DNA from: Malania oleifera
Taxonomy: Eukaryota > Streptophyta > Magnoliopsida > Santalales > Ximeniaceae
Direction: 5' to 3'
Length of the DNA stretch: 64,000 nt
NCBI RefSeq assembly: GCF_029873635.1
Contig: NC_080427.1
Coordinates: 71,331,348-71,395,347 of the forward strand
Shown here: piece by piece, positions 49,072 to 61,333 of the stretch
Position numbering within the stretch: the stretch's first letter is position 1
Layout of the letters: each line of letters begins with the position of its first letter
Notes under the pieces: model-generated
What the model saw: the letters and a program-made list of their open reading frames with translations, nothing else
Database searches by the model: none
Told to the model about the DNA's origin: nothing
Position numbers and translations under genes: made by a program

Positions 49072-49552
49072 AGCTCCCTCGGGTCACCCTCTCTCCCTCC
49101 TCCCAGCTTGTAGGTCCATGTTCCTCTGCCAGTTCAGAAGCTAGGGTTTCGGTTCTCCAAAGGTTTTAGGCAAAATTTTTAGGAACAGGTAAGTGGACTA
49201 GATTATGTCAGTTATTTTTTAAATATGAACCGATTAAATTGAAGTATATGATTACAAGAACAATATATATGTTTTTCTAAATGAATCAGGCATATGAAAA
49301 TGATAGTTTTGATTATTATACGCATTTGAGGAAAACTAAAGTGAATGGGTTGATCATCTCTTTTTCTAATAAAACATATAGTTTGAGTTAAATTAAACCT
49401 TAGAGATGATCATACCCTAATTTTTAGCAAATTATATATTCCCTGGGCAGTTTATTATATTATGATTTATCATCCAAAATTGTGTGGCATGAGAACGAGT
49501 ATTATGACATTATTAAACATGATGGTTTTGTTAGATAGTTTTATCAGTATAA

Positions 49553-49700
49553 TGATATGGCGGCTATATGCCGACTATGATATAATGATATGACGGTTAT
49601 ATGTCGGTTATGATATTATGATATGGCGGCTATATGTTGATTATGATATAATGATATGGTGGCTCTATGTTGAGTTATGATATGCCGGTTTTGTATCGAG
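49553..49700 (+). repeat. tandem repeat GATATGGCGGCTATATG
   Basis: About four to five diverged units of 31-33 bp (gatatggcggctatatgccgactatgatataat and variants). It occupies the place where the Tekay-like LTR carries its CAAGGCCG array, but with different sequence. Confidence 0.8.
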
Positions 49701-49731
49701 ATAGGAAATGACATACTTTATACAGAATTAT

Positions 49732-49950
49732 TGTAATAACCCGAGAAAAAAATTAATTAATTAATTAAAATTATTAATCAATTAAATAGTTGAGCATTAT
49801 TAAATTAACGTATAAAATAAACAAATAAAAAGAAATAGTATGAAAAAACAAAATTAAGACTAATTATTAATTAATTAATTAATAATTATTGATTTAATTA
49901 ATTAAATAAATAAAAGGAATAGTGTGGAAAATAAAAAAATTGAAATAAAG

Positions 49951-49981
<31 letters not shown>

Positions 49982-52290
49982 TAAAATAATATATATTAAA
50001 TGTAATAAGATGGATTGGATTTTAATTTGAAATCCAATTCCATGTTCATCCTCTCTACATTTCTCCAGTCACTCTCTGCGTCCGCTTCTCACCTCTCCAC
50101 TCCTTCGTCTCCGTCTTTCTCTCTTCTCAATTTCTCGACGAATATTCGACCAATCGGAAAACGAAAGATGTCGTTAGATTTCTAACTCCGCCACCGACAT
50201 TTATACTGGAGCGGAATTGTCGTGGGAGCAACGTAGGCATCATTCCTGGGGTAAGGTAACTTTCCCATAATTTCTGAATTTCTCGTGAAATCTACCATTT
50301 AATCAACGATTAGGCACCACCATGGGGTCCTAGTCTTCGTCATCGTCATTTTGGTGTAGGAAATTTTTCAATTGAGATTTTCTAGACTCTACTCCAAAGC
50401 GAGAGTGAGATTTGAGAAATTAGGTAATTTGACTATATTTAAGGGTATATTTATTTATTTAGAATTTATGGGCTTAAAAAATATTAAAATAATATTTTAT
50501 TTAGGGTTGATTTAATGGAATTAGGATTTTTGATTCAGGGTCCGGGTGAGCGCCGTAGGTATTTTTCGGGGTCCCTGTTGGCGTAGTTCAAGAAATCATG
50601 TAAGGGGAAAAATATATATTAAATCAGAAATTTTTATGAATTTAATGAAAAATAAATTGTGTTATATATACGTGTATATGTTTCGATACGAGTCTAAAAT
50701 GCAGATCATTTAAATTATGTTTATTCCGAATTTAGGACTGTTTATTTGATACGTATATGCAAAAATGAGCTAATGAAAGTGGAAAATATTTTCAGGATAA
50801 TTATGTAAGAAATGAAAGGTATTTCAGTATATAAATGTTAAATGTTGGTTGGTTTATTTTACAAGCAATGTATGAATTTTATTACTAAACTGTGTGGCAT
50901 GAGATTCTGTGCAAATATATATTAAATGTATGAGATGCAGGTTAAGTAAGTAATGCATTGTGAAAAACATGATATGGACTATGTTGCTTATGTGTGTTAA
51001 TGCAACCATGTAAACAGCTGAAAAATGTTGGGTAAAACAGTTGAAAGATGTTGGGTATGAAATGAAATGAAATGAAAAGGGAAATGAATGAAATGGAAAT
51101 GAAATGTGAAATGTGAACAATATAAAATGGGAAAAAGTCACTTAAAGTGAAATGAAGTGAAATGTTAAAGTTATGAACATGAACATAAGTGAATGGTTGA
51201 ACAATGACAGAAAGAATAATATATTATGGTATTAGCAGTATTTATGCTAGTAGAACATGTTATGTTTGGGCGAGGCACGCTCTTAGCCCGAGGGCTTGCT
51301 GAGAAAGGCGAGTGCCTTAGTCGTATCAGGTGTAGCAGTAGACTACTTAATGTGTTAGGGCAGAGGGAAACTACTATTATGGGTGGATAGATTTCGCTAT
51401 TCTTGGGAGCCTTTACCGGTAAACTTTTGTATGAACTGTGTGAGTACGAGATCAATTTATCGCTTGAGGGCTTACTGAATACGGTGAGTGCCCTGATATG
51501 CTTCAGTAATGACCTTCGGGTTGTCAAATGTATTAGAGCAGGGGGGTGCTACTTGTATGGGCGGGTAATCACCCCTATCCTTGGGTAATCTCGTGGGTTA
51601 AATCTTTTGCATATGATTGAGTAGGTTCAGAGAATGATTTCAGAAATTATGTTAATGATTTTCAAATGTTAAATATTTTGTTGTTATATAGACTTGTGTT
51701 GGCCACATACTGTTTTAATATATGGTTTCTTCCCTTACTAAGATATGTCTCACCTGAATATGAATTTATCTTTTTCAGGACCTCTTCAAAATCGAGCTTA
51801 AAGATCTCAAGGTTTTATAGCATTATTCGGAAATAGAAAAAAGAAAAAGGTATATTTCTATTTTAATTTTGGGATATATAAAATTTATGTTTTATGTCTT
51901 TATGTTTTAAGGTTGTTGAGTAAGGAATGGTTGTGAAACATACTAGTATTGTGAATACTGAATATTTTTGGGAGATATGTGTATATATGAGAATACAGGT
52001 GGATGCATGGTTTATTATGGTGTGTAGATAGATTTAGAAAACTCTGGTATTATATTATTAGAAGATTATAATTATGTTTTCCGCTGCGGATATGTTGATT
52101 ATGGATTATCAGGGATTTTATCAGGTATAACGCATCGGATTTGGGTTTAAGGGATCGGGGCGTTACATTATGGTATCAGAGCAATGTCCAGCCAGAAGTG
52201 TGATTAATTTCACATCGCCTGGATATAGAGATATTAGAGTATTAGGTTAGGGATGATTTATACCAGAGTATAGGATTGAGTTGCGATAAG
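49732..52290 (+). mobile_element. Gypsy LTR plus leader (truncated element), LTR A/B family
   Basis: LTR from TGTAATAACCCGAG (49732) to GGGGCGTTACA (52167), then primer site TGGTATCAGAGC (52171-52182) and about 110 bp of leader ('ataccagagtataggatt', also in the Tekay-like leader). It carries, reversed, the 'cagtaagccct...cacttacc' blocks of LTR A (51270-51600). No gag follows. A broken fossil. Confidence 0.82.
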
Positions 52291-53166
52291 GATAGGAATG
52301 AATTTCCTATTCTAAATAGAAAATCATCTCTTTGTCTCCAATATTAATTATATTCTCGATGTTAGTAAAAAATATAATAATATTTTATTTGAACTAAAAA
52401 TTTTATTTATTTGATTGAATTAAATTCTCTAATTTAATTATCAAATAATAAAATAGATAATTCACTAGCAAAAATCAGAACACTCGTTAGTGTGCGACCC
52501 CATAGGTTCAATACTAAGTATGTAGTAAGTTGGTCACACCAATTTACTAATCAAAGTTGGCGTCTAGCAACATTCCTTAGTAACCAGATAGCATCAAGTA
52601 CACAATTACATTCAAGAACTCGTAGAAGAATAATATAGTATTTTCTTTCGTTCTTATAGCTCCGGGTATACCCTAGGATATGGTCCAACTATCAAATCTC
52701 ATAGGTAACCTATTATGTTCCATGTCTATTATAACTAACTAATGAACGACATAAGAAACTCTTTTTCTTCTTTCATTCAATTGCCCTGACCAAGGTCTTA
52801 ATTTACTCCTTATAATTAATGACAACATATAACTCAAAGTCATTACCAAGAGTTGACGGATTTCATTTTGATCAATCATTAACTTTACAAGTATTAAATC
52901 ATACCCAATATCGTTTCAATTATCACCTTGGGCAATAAGTGTAAAGTATGATAAATAACATTTTAATTACTATGAAGATCTCTAGGTAAATTTTTTTTTT
53001 TCTTACATCATATTTCTCAAGAAAATATCCTATTGACAGTTTGATAGTAATTCTAGCCATTAGGAATTTTCAATTGAATTAGTTCGATGATCATATCTCC
53101 ATATGCATCATCTATATATGTAATTTAATTAATGAGATCAACTAATCTCTATCTTATAGAAACCAC

Positions 53167-53197
<31 letters not shown>

Positions 53198-53462
53198 TGA
53201 TCTAACCGGATCATTAATGTCTTAATATTAATGATCCTATGACCAAGAATAATTTAGATTAAATAGTAAAAGGCCTAATTCTCAATTTAACAATCTCCAT
53301 CATGATGACAAGCCTATAAATTTAATCAATGATCTTTATTTAGTTAATTAAATAACTAAATAATAAAACTACTAATGTCATTTATTAATTAAAACTGTTG
53401 ATAAAAAATGTATTCAAACTATGTAAGGTTGGATCTTGGGCATACTAATTCTATCCCTAACA
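52291..53462 (-). mobile_element. probable Copia LTR, minus orientation
   Basis: The minus strand starts TGTTAGGGATAGAATTAG at 53462 and the stretch contains the 'gtgcgaccccataggttcaatactaag' block known to me from plant Copia LTRs. Its other end is not defined and no target duplication was found. Call by recollection of family wording. Confidence 0.42.
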
Positions 53463-55040
53463 ATTTCTATCTTAGTGTTAATTCGTAAGAGAGAAGCAAA
53501 TTATTTGAGTACTTTCTATAATAATTTTGAGCCTTCTTTGTCCAAGGATTTTTATAAAGCAAAGATATGGGTGGCTAGGATGGTGAATGTTGACAAATTG
53601 GAGCCAAGTTCATGTCAGTTAACTTAAAAGGTCCAAATTCAAAAGTATAAACATTGAAAAATGCTTGCTAAAGAACCTGCACAAAATTTTTATGGATTAG
53701 TATTAACTTCCTTTTGTCAAACATTCTTTATTTTTGGCGTTTGAAAGATTTCCTATGAGAATAATGATTATTAGTGATAAGTTTTGTTTAAGCTTCAAAC
53801 ATTGTTGCTTGAGAAGGTTATAAGCGAATGAAACCATAACAAAAAAAAAAAAGAAAAGCAAATGTTACTTATGTCATGGCTTGGACCCCACGTAACATTG
53901 GAAATAAATATCTATCTACAGCAACCAATCGATATAACAACCCAAATATTTGCATAGCGGAAGATCTCAAATATATTTATCAGAATACTAAAAACCTTTT
54001 ATTACAATAATATCTCTAATATCAAATATTATCATTCATAAAATTCTAAAATATTAAAAATACAACTAATTTAAAATCTATTCTTTATAATGTGTCTTAT
54101 AGTTTACCTATTTTTTTTCTTTTATTCAAGTAAATAAGACTGTTAATGCTTTTTTTTGTTTTAATTTTCAGTGTGATTTTTGTTTATAAATTTAAATACA
54201 TAAAAAAACAAAAAGATACATTTATCTCTTGAACAGGAAAGAAAATTTAAACTTATTTTGAGAAGGAACAATTGATTAAGATTTTTTGATATGTCTATCT
54301 TAGATTTGTCAACAGTTAATTGAATTAGTCCGTCTATTATGTGATAGATCAAGTGGTAGATCCCATCTACCTAATAATTTTTCCCTTAAATAGGTATTTC
54401 TAATTCCTACCCTTGCAGAAAAAAAATAAAAATATTAGGCCTTCCGAGAGGATCAACATAACCTTTCTATCATCAAATGAAAACATTTCAAACATTAGAT
54501 CTCAGACGATACGGTGTACATATAATTTAATGGGACTTACTCTTTAAGATATTTTTATTGAATGAAAAGATCTTATAGGAGGATCACGTTAGTTCTCAGA
54601 AAAAATAAATTTGTTTCTCCTTATTTACAATGTTTTTCAATTAATTAAATGAAACTCAACAAATGTCCAAAAATAATTTCAATCTCTACTCAAATGAGTT
54701 AATACTAGCTGAATTTTTTCAATGAATTGATTGAATCTTTTTCTCTTGTCCCTTGTATTATCATTTAGTGCTTGCTTGGTACATAAACTGATAAGTATTG
54801 GATAAAATTAGAAAGGAAAAAAAAACATAACACTGAGTTTTTTATTTTCTCTATTCAAATTTCTATTTCACTTGATTTTGAAAATTAAAGGTGAAATTAA
54901 TACATTAAAAAGTATATAAATAGAGCACCCATAATTTTTAGTGGTAGGAGAGATACATGGCCCTTATTGTCATATATAAGATTGGTCACAAGAAGTGGAA
55001 TAAGTTTATCTAGTTTTTCTAGTTAAAGCCTATTTTGTCT
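53463..55040. other. no gene seen
   Basis: AT-rich intergenic DNA with poly-A/T runs. A short stretch at 53880-53990 ('cccaaatatttgcatagcggaag') recalls the ends of Gypsy LTRs but cannot be delimited. Confidence 0.55.
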
Positions 55041-55381
55041 TTATCGCCAACAGTTTTCCTTAACTAACACAAATAATAAATTTTGGGAGTTCAGTTCATT
55101 CCAATTCTGTCCTACAACCTTAAACATCAAAACAAAGGCACCATTGCAAATCCAACCAAACCAAGTACGACCTTCCAAATATCTAGTGTTCATCCTGTGG
55201 TGGAGCACCACTTTTCTGGGCTTGCCTTCCAAGAATTCATATTACAATCAACATATCTTTATTTCTCATTCATGCATTACACGAAATTTCTCAATTTCAC
55301 GCTACTTTCCTATTGCAATTTCCACAATAACAGTCGTGAGACTGTCAATCTTTAGGTATTTGAGCAAATCCCCATTCGAGA

Positions 55382-56311
55382 CTAGTCCGACCTGTTGGCA
55401 TACCTCTCCACCTTAGCGTCGGAGAGATTCAATCCAACCATGGCCTCGCCCAACCCGCAGCTCACCTCCGCCAACACCCCCGGGTCGCTGTAGTGAGTCA
55501 CCGCCTGCACTATCGCCCGTGCGCGGCGTCCTGGATCGCCGCTCTTGAACACCCCGGACCCCACAAACACCCCGTCGCATCCCAGCTGCATCATCATCGC
55601 CGCGTCGGCCGGGGTCGCCACCCCGCCGGCGGCGAAGTGCACGACGGGCAGCCTCCCCAGCTGCTTCGTCTGCATCACCAGATCGTAGGGTGCCGCGATC
55701 TTCTTGGCGAACGCGAATACCTCGTCGTCGTCCATATTCATCAGGACCCTTATGTCGCCCATCACGGAGCGCACGTGGCGGACGGCCTCGACGACGTTGC
55801 CAGTGCCGGCCTCGCCCTTGGTGCGGATCATGGCGGCGCCCTCGCGGATCCGGCGGAGGGCCTCGCCGAGGTTGCGGCACCCGCAGACGAAGGGGACGCG
55901 GAAGTTGTGCTTGTTGATGTGGTGGAGGTCGTCCGCGACGGTGAGGACCTCGCTCTCATCGACGTAGTCGACGCCGATGGATTCGAGGATTTGGGCCTCG
56001 ACGAAGTGGCCGATGCGGGCCTTGGCCATGACGGGAATGGTGACGGCGCGTTTAATGTCTTTGATGAGTTGGGGGTCGGACATGCGGGCGACGCCGCCCT
56101 GTGCGCGAATGTCGGCGGGGACGCGCTCCAGGGCCATCACGGCGCAGGCGCCGGCCTCCTCCGCCAGGCGGGCTTGCTCGGGGTTGACGACGTCCATGAT
56201 GACGCCGCCGCGGAGCATTTGGGCGAGCCCTGCCTTCACGGAGAAGGGAGATTTCTTGGTCTCAGCGATTGTGCTGTTGCCGTACACTGCTACGACGCCG
56301 ATTCCGGCCAT
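55382..56311 (-). CDS. PDX1: pyridoxal 5'-phosphate synthase subunit PDX1
   Basis: An intact, intronless frame of 309 residues, the usual plant PDX1 length. It encodes the synthase subunit of the DXP-independent vitamin B6 pathway, which condenses ribose 5-phosphate, glyceraldehyde 3-phosphate and ammonia from the glutaminase PDX2 into PLP, in the cytosol as a dodecamer. The (beta/alpha)8 barrel blocks are all present: GGVIMDV with Asp40, [19 protein letters not shown], the imine-forming Lys97 in [37 protein letters not shown] with Lys165 and [13 protein letters not shown]. Closest remembered family member is PDX1.3. The start is set by the [14 protein letters not shown]-terminus. GC-rich codon use contrasts sharply with the AT-rich surroundings. 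A (CT)n leader lies 10 bp before the ATG. A possible polyadenylation signal (AATAAA, minus strand) is at 55263-55258. Expression context unknown. Confidence 0.97.
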   Translation of the reverse strand: MAGIGVVAVYGNSTIAETKKSPFSVKAGLAQMLRGGVIMDVVNPEQARLAEEAGACAVMALERVPADIRAQGGVARMSDPQLIKDIKRAVTIPVMAKARIGHFVEAQILESIGVDYVDESEVLTVADDLHHINKHNFRVPFVCGCRNLGEALRRIREGAAMIRTKGEAGTGNVVEAVRHVRSVMGDIRVLMNMDDDEVFAFAKKIAAPYDLVMQTKQLGRLPVVHFAAGGVATPADAAMMMQLGCDGVFVGSGVFKSGDPGRRARAIVQAVTHYSDPGVLAEVSCGLGEAMVGLNLSDAKVERYANRSD

Positions 56312-56318
56312 GGTTGCT

Positions 56319-56321
<3 letters not shown>

Positions 56322-56350
<29 letters not shown>
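56322..56350. repeat. (GA)n / (CT)n tract in the PDX1 leader
   Basis: 29 bp of GA on the plus strand, CT on the gene's strand, ending 10 bp upstream of the PDX1 start. A short (AT)n run (about 56378-56392) further upstream could act as TATA region. Confidence 0.9.
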
Positions 56351-56354
<4 letters not shown>

Positions 56355-56519
56355 GGAAGGGGGAGGCAGAAATGTGAATATATATATATATATCGTGGGG
56401 AAGGGCGAGTGCATCAAACTCCCTGCGCGTGGGGGAATTTAAGCGTGGTGGCCTTGGCGTTTTCCAGGGACCATGCGCAGCCACCGTGCAGACTGCGTAT
56501 ACCTCGTAATAGGTAATGG

Positions 56520-57642
56520 GCTACCATTACCATTAACACTCCTAACCACCATTAATATCCCATTAATAATCTTAAATTATTCATAACCCCTATTAACATA
56601 ATAATATACCTATAGATGCGAAATTAAATAAGGGCATGTCTATACTACTATATAAGGGCACTTCAAGAGGAGTGAATATCTCATTCTTAATATTTCTTAT
56701 TTCCTGTTACAATTTAAATCTCTCCCAGTTCTTAACTTAGACTTCAAAGTGATCCTTTGAAGTACATCCTAAGTCTTCCAAGTCATTCTTGTTTAAGTTC
56801 TTATAGGTACTCACGGTCGAACGTTAATCCATATACGTCATTCAATTTTTGACAGTAACAGTTGATGTCGTTTGTGGGAACTTGTAAGGTTTTCCATCTT
56901 TGACCATGACTACATCATAATACCTCCAAATCAAAACCCGCTATAGGATACTAATCGTCCTAATCAATCCATTCTACTCCAATAGACAATTCGTTATTGA
57001 GCGTGCCTCCAATTGAATTTCTAACTTTTCCAAAGGAGGTGATATTTATTTCTTAGTTGTTACAGTTATAAGTGAAATTATCCACAAAGACCCAACTCGT
57101 TTTCCTCCCTCTTGCACTACCCCATCCCATTACATAAGCAATAACTCTGAGGGAGCCATAGCCAAATATAAATATCGCTTAATTTCAAAATGTGGATAGT
57201 GTCTTACAAGACTCTAACTTTAGGACTGCTAATATAAACTTGGCTATCTGGATCTTCCAACAGTTCCATTCAAGAACTATATTAATCCAACTATCTGTTT
57301 CATTGTTTTTGGATTCAATTGGAAAAAGCTACCTTTAGACACCAAGAACAACTCCCTCTAAAATTTTGAAAGCACAAAACAAATCCAATGCATACACAAA
57401 ACTGGATAAGCAACTGCCACTCACGGCAGTGGCCTTATCTTCAAGTGAGGGGTAGTTGATTCAAAGTTGCTACTACACTAGGAAGCAAGGGGTATGATTT
57501 GAAAAATGCTAGCAGAGCTTGGCGCCTCTAGAAGCCCTAGAAAATGGTGGTTGAATTGGGAAGTGCTTTCTCACAATCCCACTCTCAGACTAATACTCTT
57601 CGATTCACACACCAAACCCACCAATCAATGTAAGAATATAAG
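56520..57642. other. PDX1 upstream DNA and a possible Gypsy leader remnant
   Basis: The words 'gtcgtttgtgggaacttg' (56867) resemble the leader after the primer site in some plant Gypsy elements. The stretch before it (56630-56850) reads like the end of an LTR. No coding part follows. Low confidence. Confidence 0.35.
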
Positions 57643-59405
57643 TGTAACGACCTATTAATCTTATCATATAATAAAACATATTTAATAATAAGATCAACCA
57701 GGACGTGGGTAACGGGGACATTTGTCATACACAACGGAACCTAAGCAACAGTAATTATAAATCACATTTTCACAACCAAAAAATACAAATACCAGAGTCA
57801 ACTACACTCCCAAATATCTGTGTTTATATACAATCTCCCAAAAATACAAAAGTATCTCTAAGATCCCACATCAAAATCTCCTGATCCTAGTTCAAACTTA
57901 CCCTATCACAACTGACTCAATGGCCGCTTTGATCAGCCGATCTTTCTGGGTTTCCTGAAATTATTTATATTTGGGGGTGAAACACTTCTCAGTAAAGGAA
58001 AATAAACTAAATATAGTTGTGTGGCTACATGAATATTTAATGTTAATATAGATATACAATATATTTTGAATACCAGAAAACATTAATCATTTAATAACTA
58101 AATAAATATATATATATTCATATTTCTAATAAATCATACTGTTCATGAACTATCTGGTATAGCTAATAACACTGAAAATTTACCCAGAATGTATAGCTAG
58201 CTGATGTCATATATTACTCCTCATGACGGGTTGTGCAACCCGAAGGCGGGACCCGACAATGGCTGACAGACCATTACCGAGTCAAATATTCTGTAAGTAC
58301 GATGGACCCACCACACCCTGATCCGGAATGCCAGGTGGACGTCTACAACTTTACACTGAAAGCCACATCGACTATCCATCTCCCACCTTCTTTACTAGCA
58401 GGGGCAGTTAGTACAAATCTGAATATAATAATCCGATTTGTATAGTTACGGTACCGTGCTCCTGTAACTAAACTGAACTATCATCCGAGTTATGATAATA
58501 CGTAATACATGATAATATACAGTTTAACGTAAATAGATTGATAGCATTTTCCGTAATAACATAAATACATACGGCCTTGCGCCGTTACTTTCATATCTGT
58601 GGCTTTGCACCAAATTCATACATATGCATATATGATCGTGTGCCGAAATCATATATCATACACAGTCTTGCGCCGGCTATCAATCACGGTCTTGCACTGA
58701 ATATTTCATACATATCATTTTGAATAAAATAATTCATTTATCATATACTTTAAAACCATAATGTACTGCATTATTTTATAATTTCTAAAAACATGCTTTA
58801 TTCGTAAAATTTCCATAACATAATATTTTTCCTGTAAAATAATATTCATGTCATACAATGCTAAATAAACCGTACATTCAATTCTAAAATCATAATTTTT
58901 GGCAGTTCATACTAATATATATACTTTTCAATATTATAGTAGTATTTTCCTAAATATGCATTTTTATTAATTTCTTTATATATATATATATATATATATA
59001 TATCATACATACTTCCTGAAAAAAAAAATTCTAATAAATAATAACAATATAATTTGTATGAAAAATAACTAGTTTAATTTATTCCCTTATTTGATACTAA
59101 AAAAGAAACCCCCTAAAATACGCTCGTCCTGCACCTGCAGGGTTTCCCATTCAATACCCTGAATCCAATAATTATCAGAACTAAATTTCAGTATTTCTTC
59201 GTGAATAACCTTTTCTATAACTATGGAAAAACCAAATTTTACATAAAAGGTCTTACCTTAAACCAGGGATGAATTTTAACTCAGTCCTACCAACGATTTG
59301 CTCTGGTAGATTTGGAGAAAACTTCTCTAAGAGCGTTGTAGTTGCCTCAGATCGTCGATCCGACGAACGTCGGAGCCGAAATCGAAGAGAGGAGAGAGAA
59401 ATCGT
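57643..59405 (-). mobile_element. incomplete Tekay-like LTR, minus orientation
   Basis: It starts TGTAACGACC at 57643 and follows the Tekay-like LTR (28217 element) in reverse through 'catgacgggttgtgcaacccgaaggcgggac' type blocks (58221-58255), the CAAGGCCG array (58567-58700) and the 'ccctgcagg' leader end. It fades near 59405 before the palindrome cluster. A fossil piece. Confidence 0.75.
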
Positions 59406-60229
59406 TCCAACTTTAATTAAACTTTTAATTACAAAATAAGTATTCGTTCTAAGGAATGAGTTTACTGAAAATGTCAATCTATGCAAATATTTTTTATTCT
59501 GCAAATCAAACACTCCTTCGAGAACAAACATTCATATGATTTGGAAATGATTTATACTTCAAGAACACTATTTTTTTTTTTTTGTTTTTTGCCAAAAGCT
59601 ATTCCCATTGCTTTTAGAAAAGTTCTTTAAAGGGATTATTTGAGACGTGTAGTATTTTTTTGAAAAAAAAAAATCAAATTAAGTAATAAATATTAAGTTG
59701 AAAAAGTGCCAGAGCTATAAGAATCATTTGATTGTGTATAAAAATAAGTGATAATTATAACTTCTCATAAAATCAATAGTAATTGGACTCACTTTTATCA
59801 TTAGTATTGTGTGAATTTATTATAAAAATAAAATTATTGTATCCAACATATAGTTAATATATATAATCCATAATAAAAAAATAATATATGATTATCAAAT
59901 TATGTTAATGAGTATATTATTAAATAAACTAACACCTTTAATATTTTCTAAAAATATTTTAATTAACATTTTATTTTAATATTTATGTTAAGTATCATTT
60001 TTAATTAAAAATTTTACAATTAACATATTAATTACAAATATTAAAAATTTTTAATTATTATATTAATTAGATAAACTAACATATCTAGAACTTGACTAAA
60101 TCTAGCTTACAGAATTGGCAGGGTGGAGGAGGAATAGGAGGCACAACAATTAGCAGAGGCAAGGTTGGAGAAGAAGAGGAGGTGCAAGGCAAACAGGCGA
60201 AGGCCATGGAGGAGGTGTGGTGTTGTAGA
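59406..60229. other. no gene seen
   Basis: AT-rich DNA. A purine-rich, GC-richer patch of about 120 bp (60110-60229, gga/gag repeats) stands out but encodes only low-complexity sequence. Confidence 0.55.
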
Positions 60230-60715
60230 GGTGAGCATAATTCGGTTAAAATCGAATTAATCGAGTAAATTCGATCGGTTTGGCTTGGTTAAAAATTTAT
60301 TGAGTTTGGTTCAATTTTTGGGTTCGGTTAATTCGGTTAATTGAATTAACCGAATAGTATAAATTAATAATAAATAATTATATATATTATATATTAAAAT
60401 ATTTTATTTATTATATATTTATACTAAAATTTTATTAATTTTTATATATTATTTATATTAAATACATTATATATTATTTATATTATATATATATATATAT
60501 ATTAAAAATCTATATTATGTGTGTGTGTGCGCATTAAAATATTAAATCGGTCAAAATTGGTTAACCGATTTAACTGAAATTTGGTTCGTTTGGTTTTGAG
60601 TTCGGTTAAATATGACATTTTGGTTGGTTCAGTTAATGCGATTTTTTAGCAGAAATTTTTTGATTAATTCGGTTAATTAATTGAATCTCCTGTATTGACC
60701 TAATATTCATCCCCA
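60230..60715. mobile_element. MITE-like repeat with TTCGGTTAA words
   Basis: About 490 bp beginning GGTGAGCATAATTCGGTTAA and ending in the roughly complementary 'taatattcatccccagg'. Multiple TTCGGTTAA words sit near both ends and the middle is AT-rich. This is a common form of non-autonomous DNA transposon-like repeat in plants. Target duplication not found; family not assigned. Confidence 0.5.
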
Positions 60716-61333
60716 GGTGATGCATGTAAAAGCCAAACATTATCTAAAAATATTAACTTCTTATAAGAAATTAAGAATTACTTTTCAAAAAATACTTTTT
60801 TTCTCAAAAATAATTTTAAAAATACTTACTATAATAAACACAAATTCTTATGCAAGCCAAACAATACTTTTTTTTGTGCAAGTATTTATTTTAAATAATA
60901 AATATTTTTTCCCAAGTAATTCCAAATGGGGACTAAAAGGTGATTTTCAAATGTAGCTTTTGCAATAAATAATTTACTCAACCAAACACATTTTTATTAA
61001 ATCACTTATCTAAATCTATACTATATATAAAAATAGGGATGGTACAAATCATTTTACCAACAAAAATTTTCTAACAAAAATTAATTTTTTTGTGGAAGTA
61101 TGAATAATGCTAATTAATGTGTAAAGAAAAGTAAAACTAAATATTTTTCATAAAGTAGAAAACGCATAAATTATTTTGTACACAATAATATTCTTATCTT
61201 TCTAAGGTAAAATTAAATATTCCTTTAAAAAAGTAAAGTTCCATACTATAAAATAATATAATTAAAATTAGATAAAATTGCATTTAAAATGTAACTTGAA
61301 AAAAAAAAATGCGCACGCGCACGCACACACACT
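60716..61333. other. no gene seen
   Basis: AT-rich intergenic DNA with a short alternating purine-pyrimidine run (61311-61331, gcgcacgcgcacgcacacac-like). Confidence 0.6.

Larger units (their letters stand above)
48640..49731 (+). mobile_element. partial Gypsy-type LTR, cut by the next LTR
   Basis: It has the block order of the other long LTRs: a GTCGAC palindrome cluster (48765-48895, perfect palindrome core AAACCGTCGACGGTTT), TATA-like ttataagt (48910), CT-rich leader, GTGTGGCATGAG (about 49482) and a tandem repeat (49553-49700). It stops where the LTR at 49732 begins. The left end is not defined. Confidence 0.6.

Noticed and set aside
53436-53627. 63-codon frame right of the probable Copia LTR
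   Set aside because: No recognisable motif and it starts within the LTR-like repeat.
55413-55880. 155-codon Arg/Gly-rich frame on the PDX1 strand
   Set aside because: Alternative frame of PDX1 with compositional bias only.
55493-56323. 276-codon open frame opposite PDX1
   Set aside because: It mirrors the GC-rich PDX1 codons, has a His/Ala/Val/Asp-rich low-complexity product and no family resemblance.
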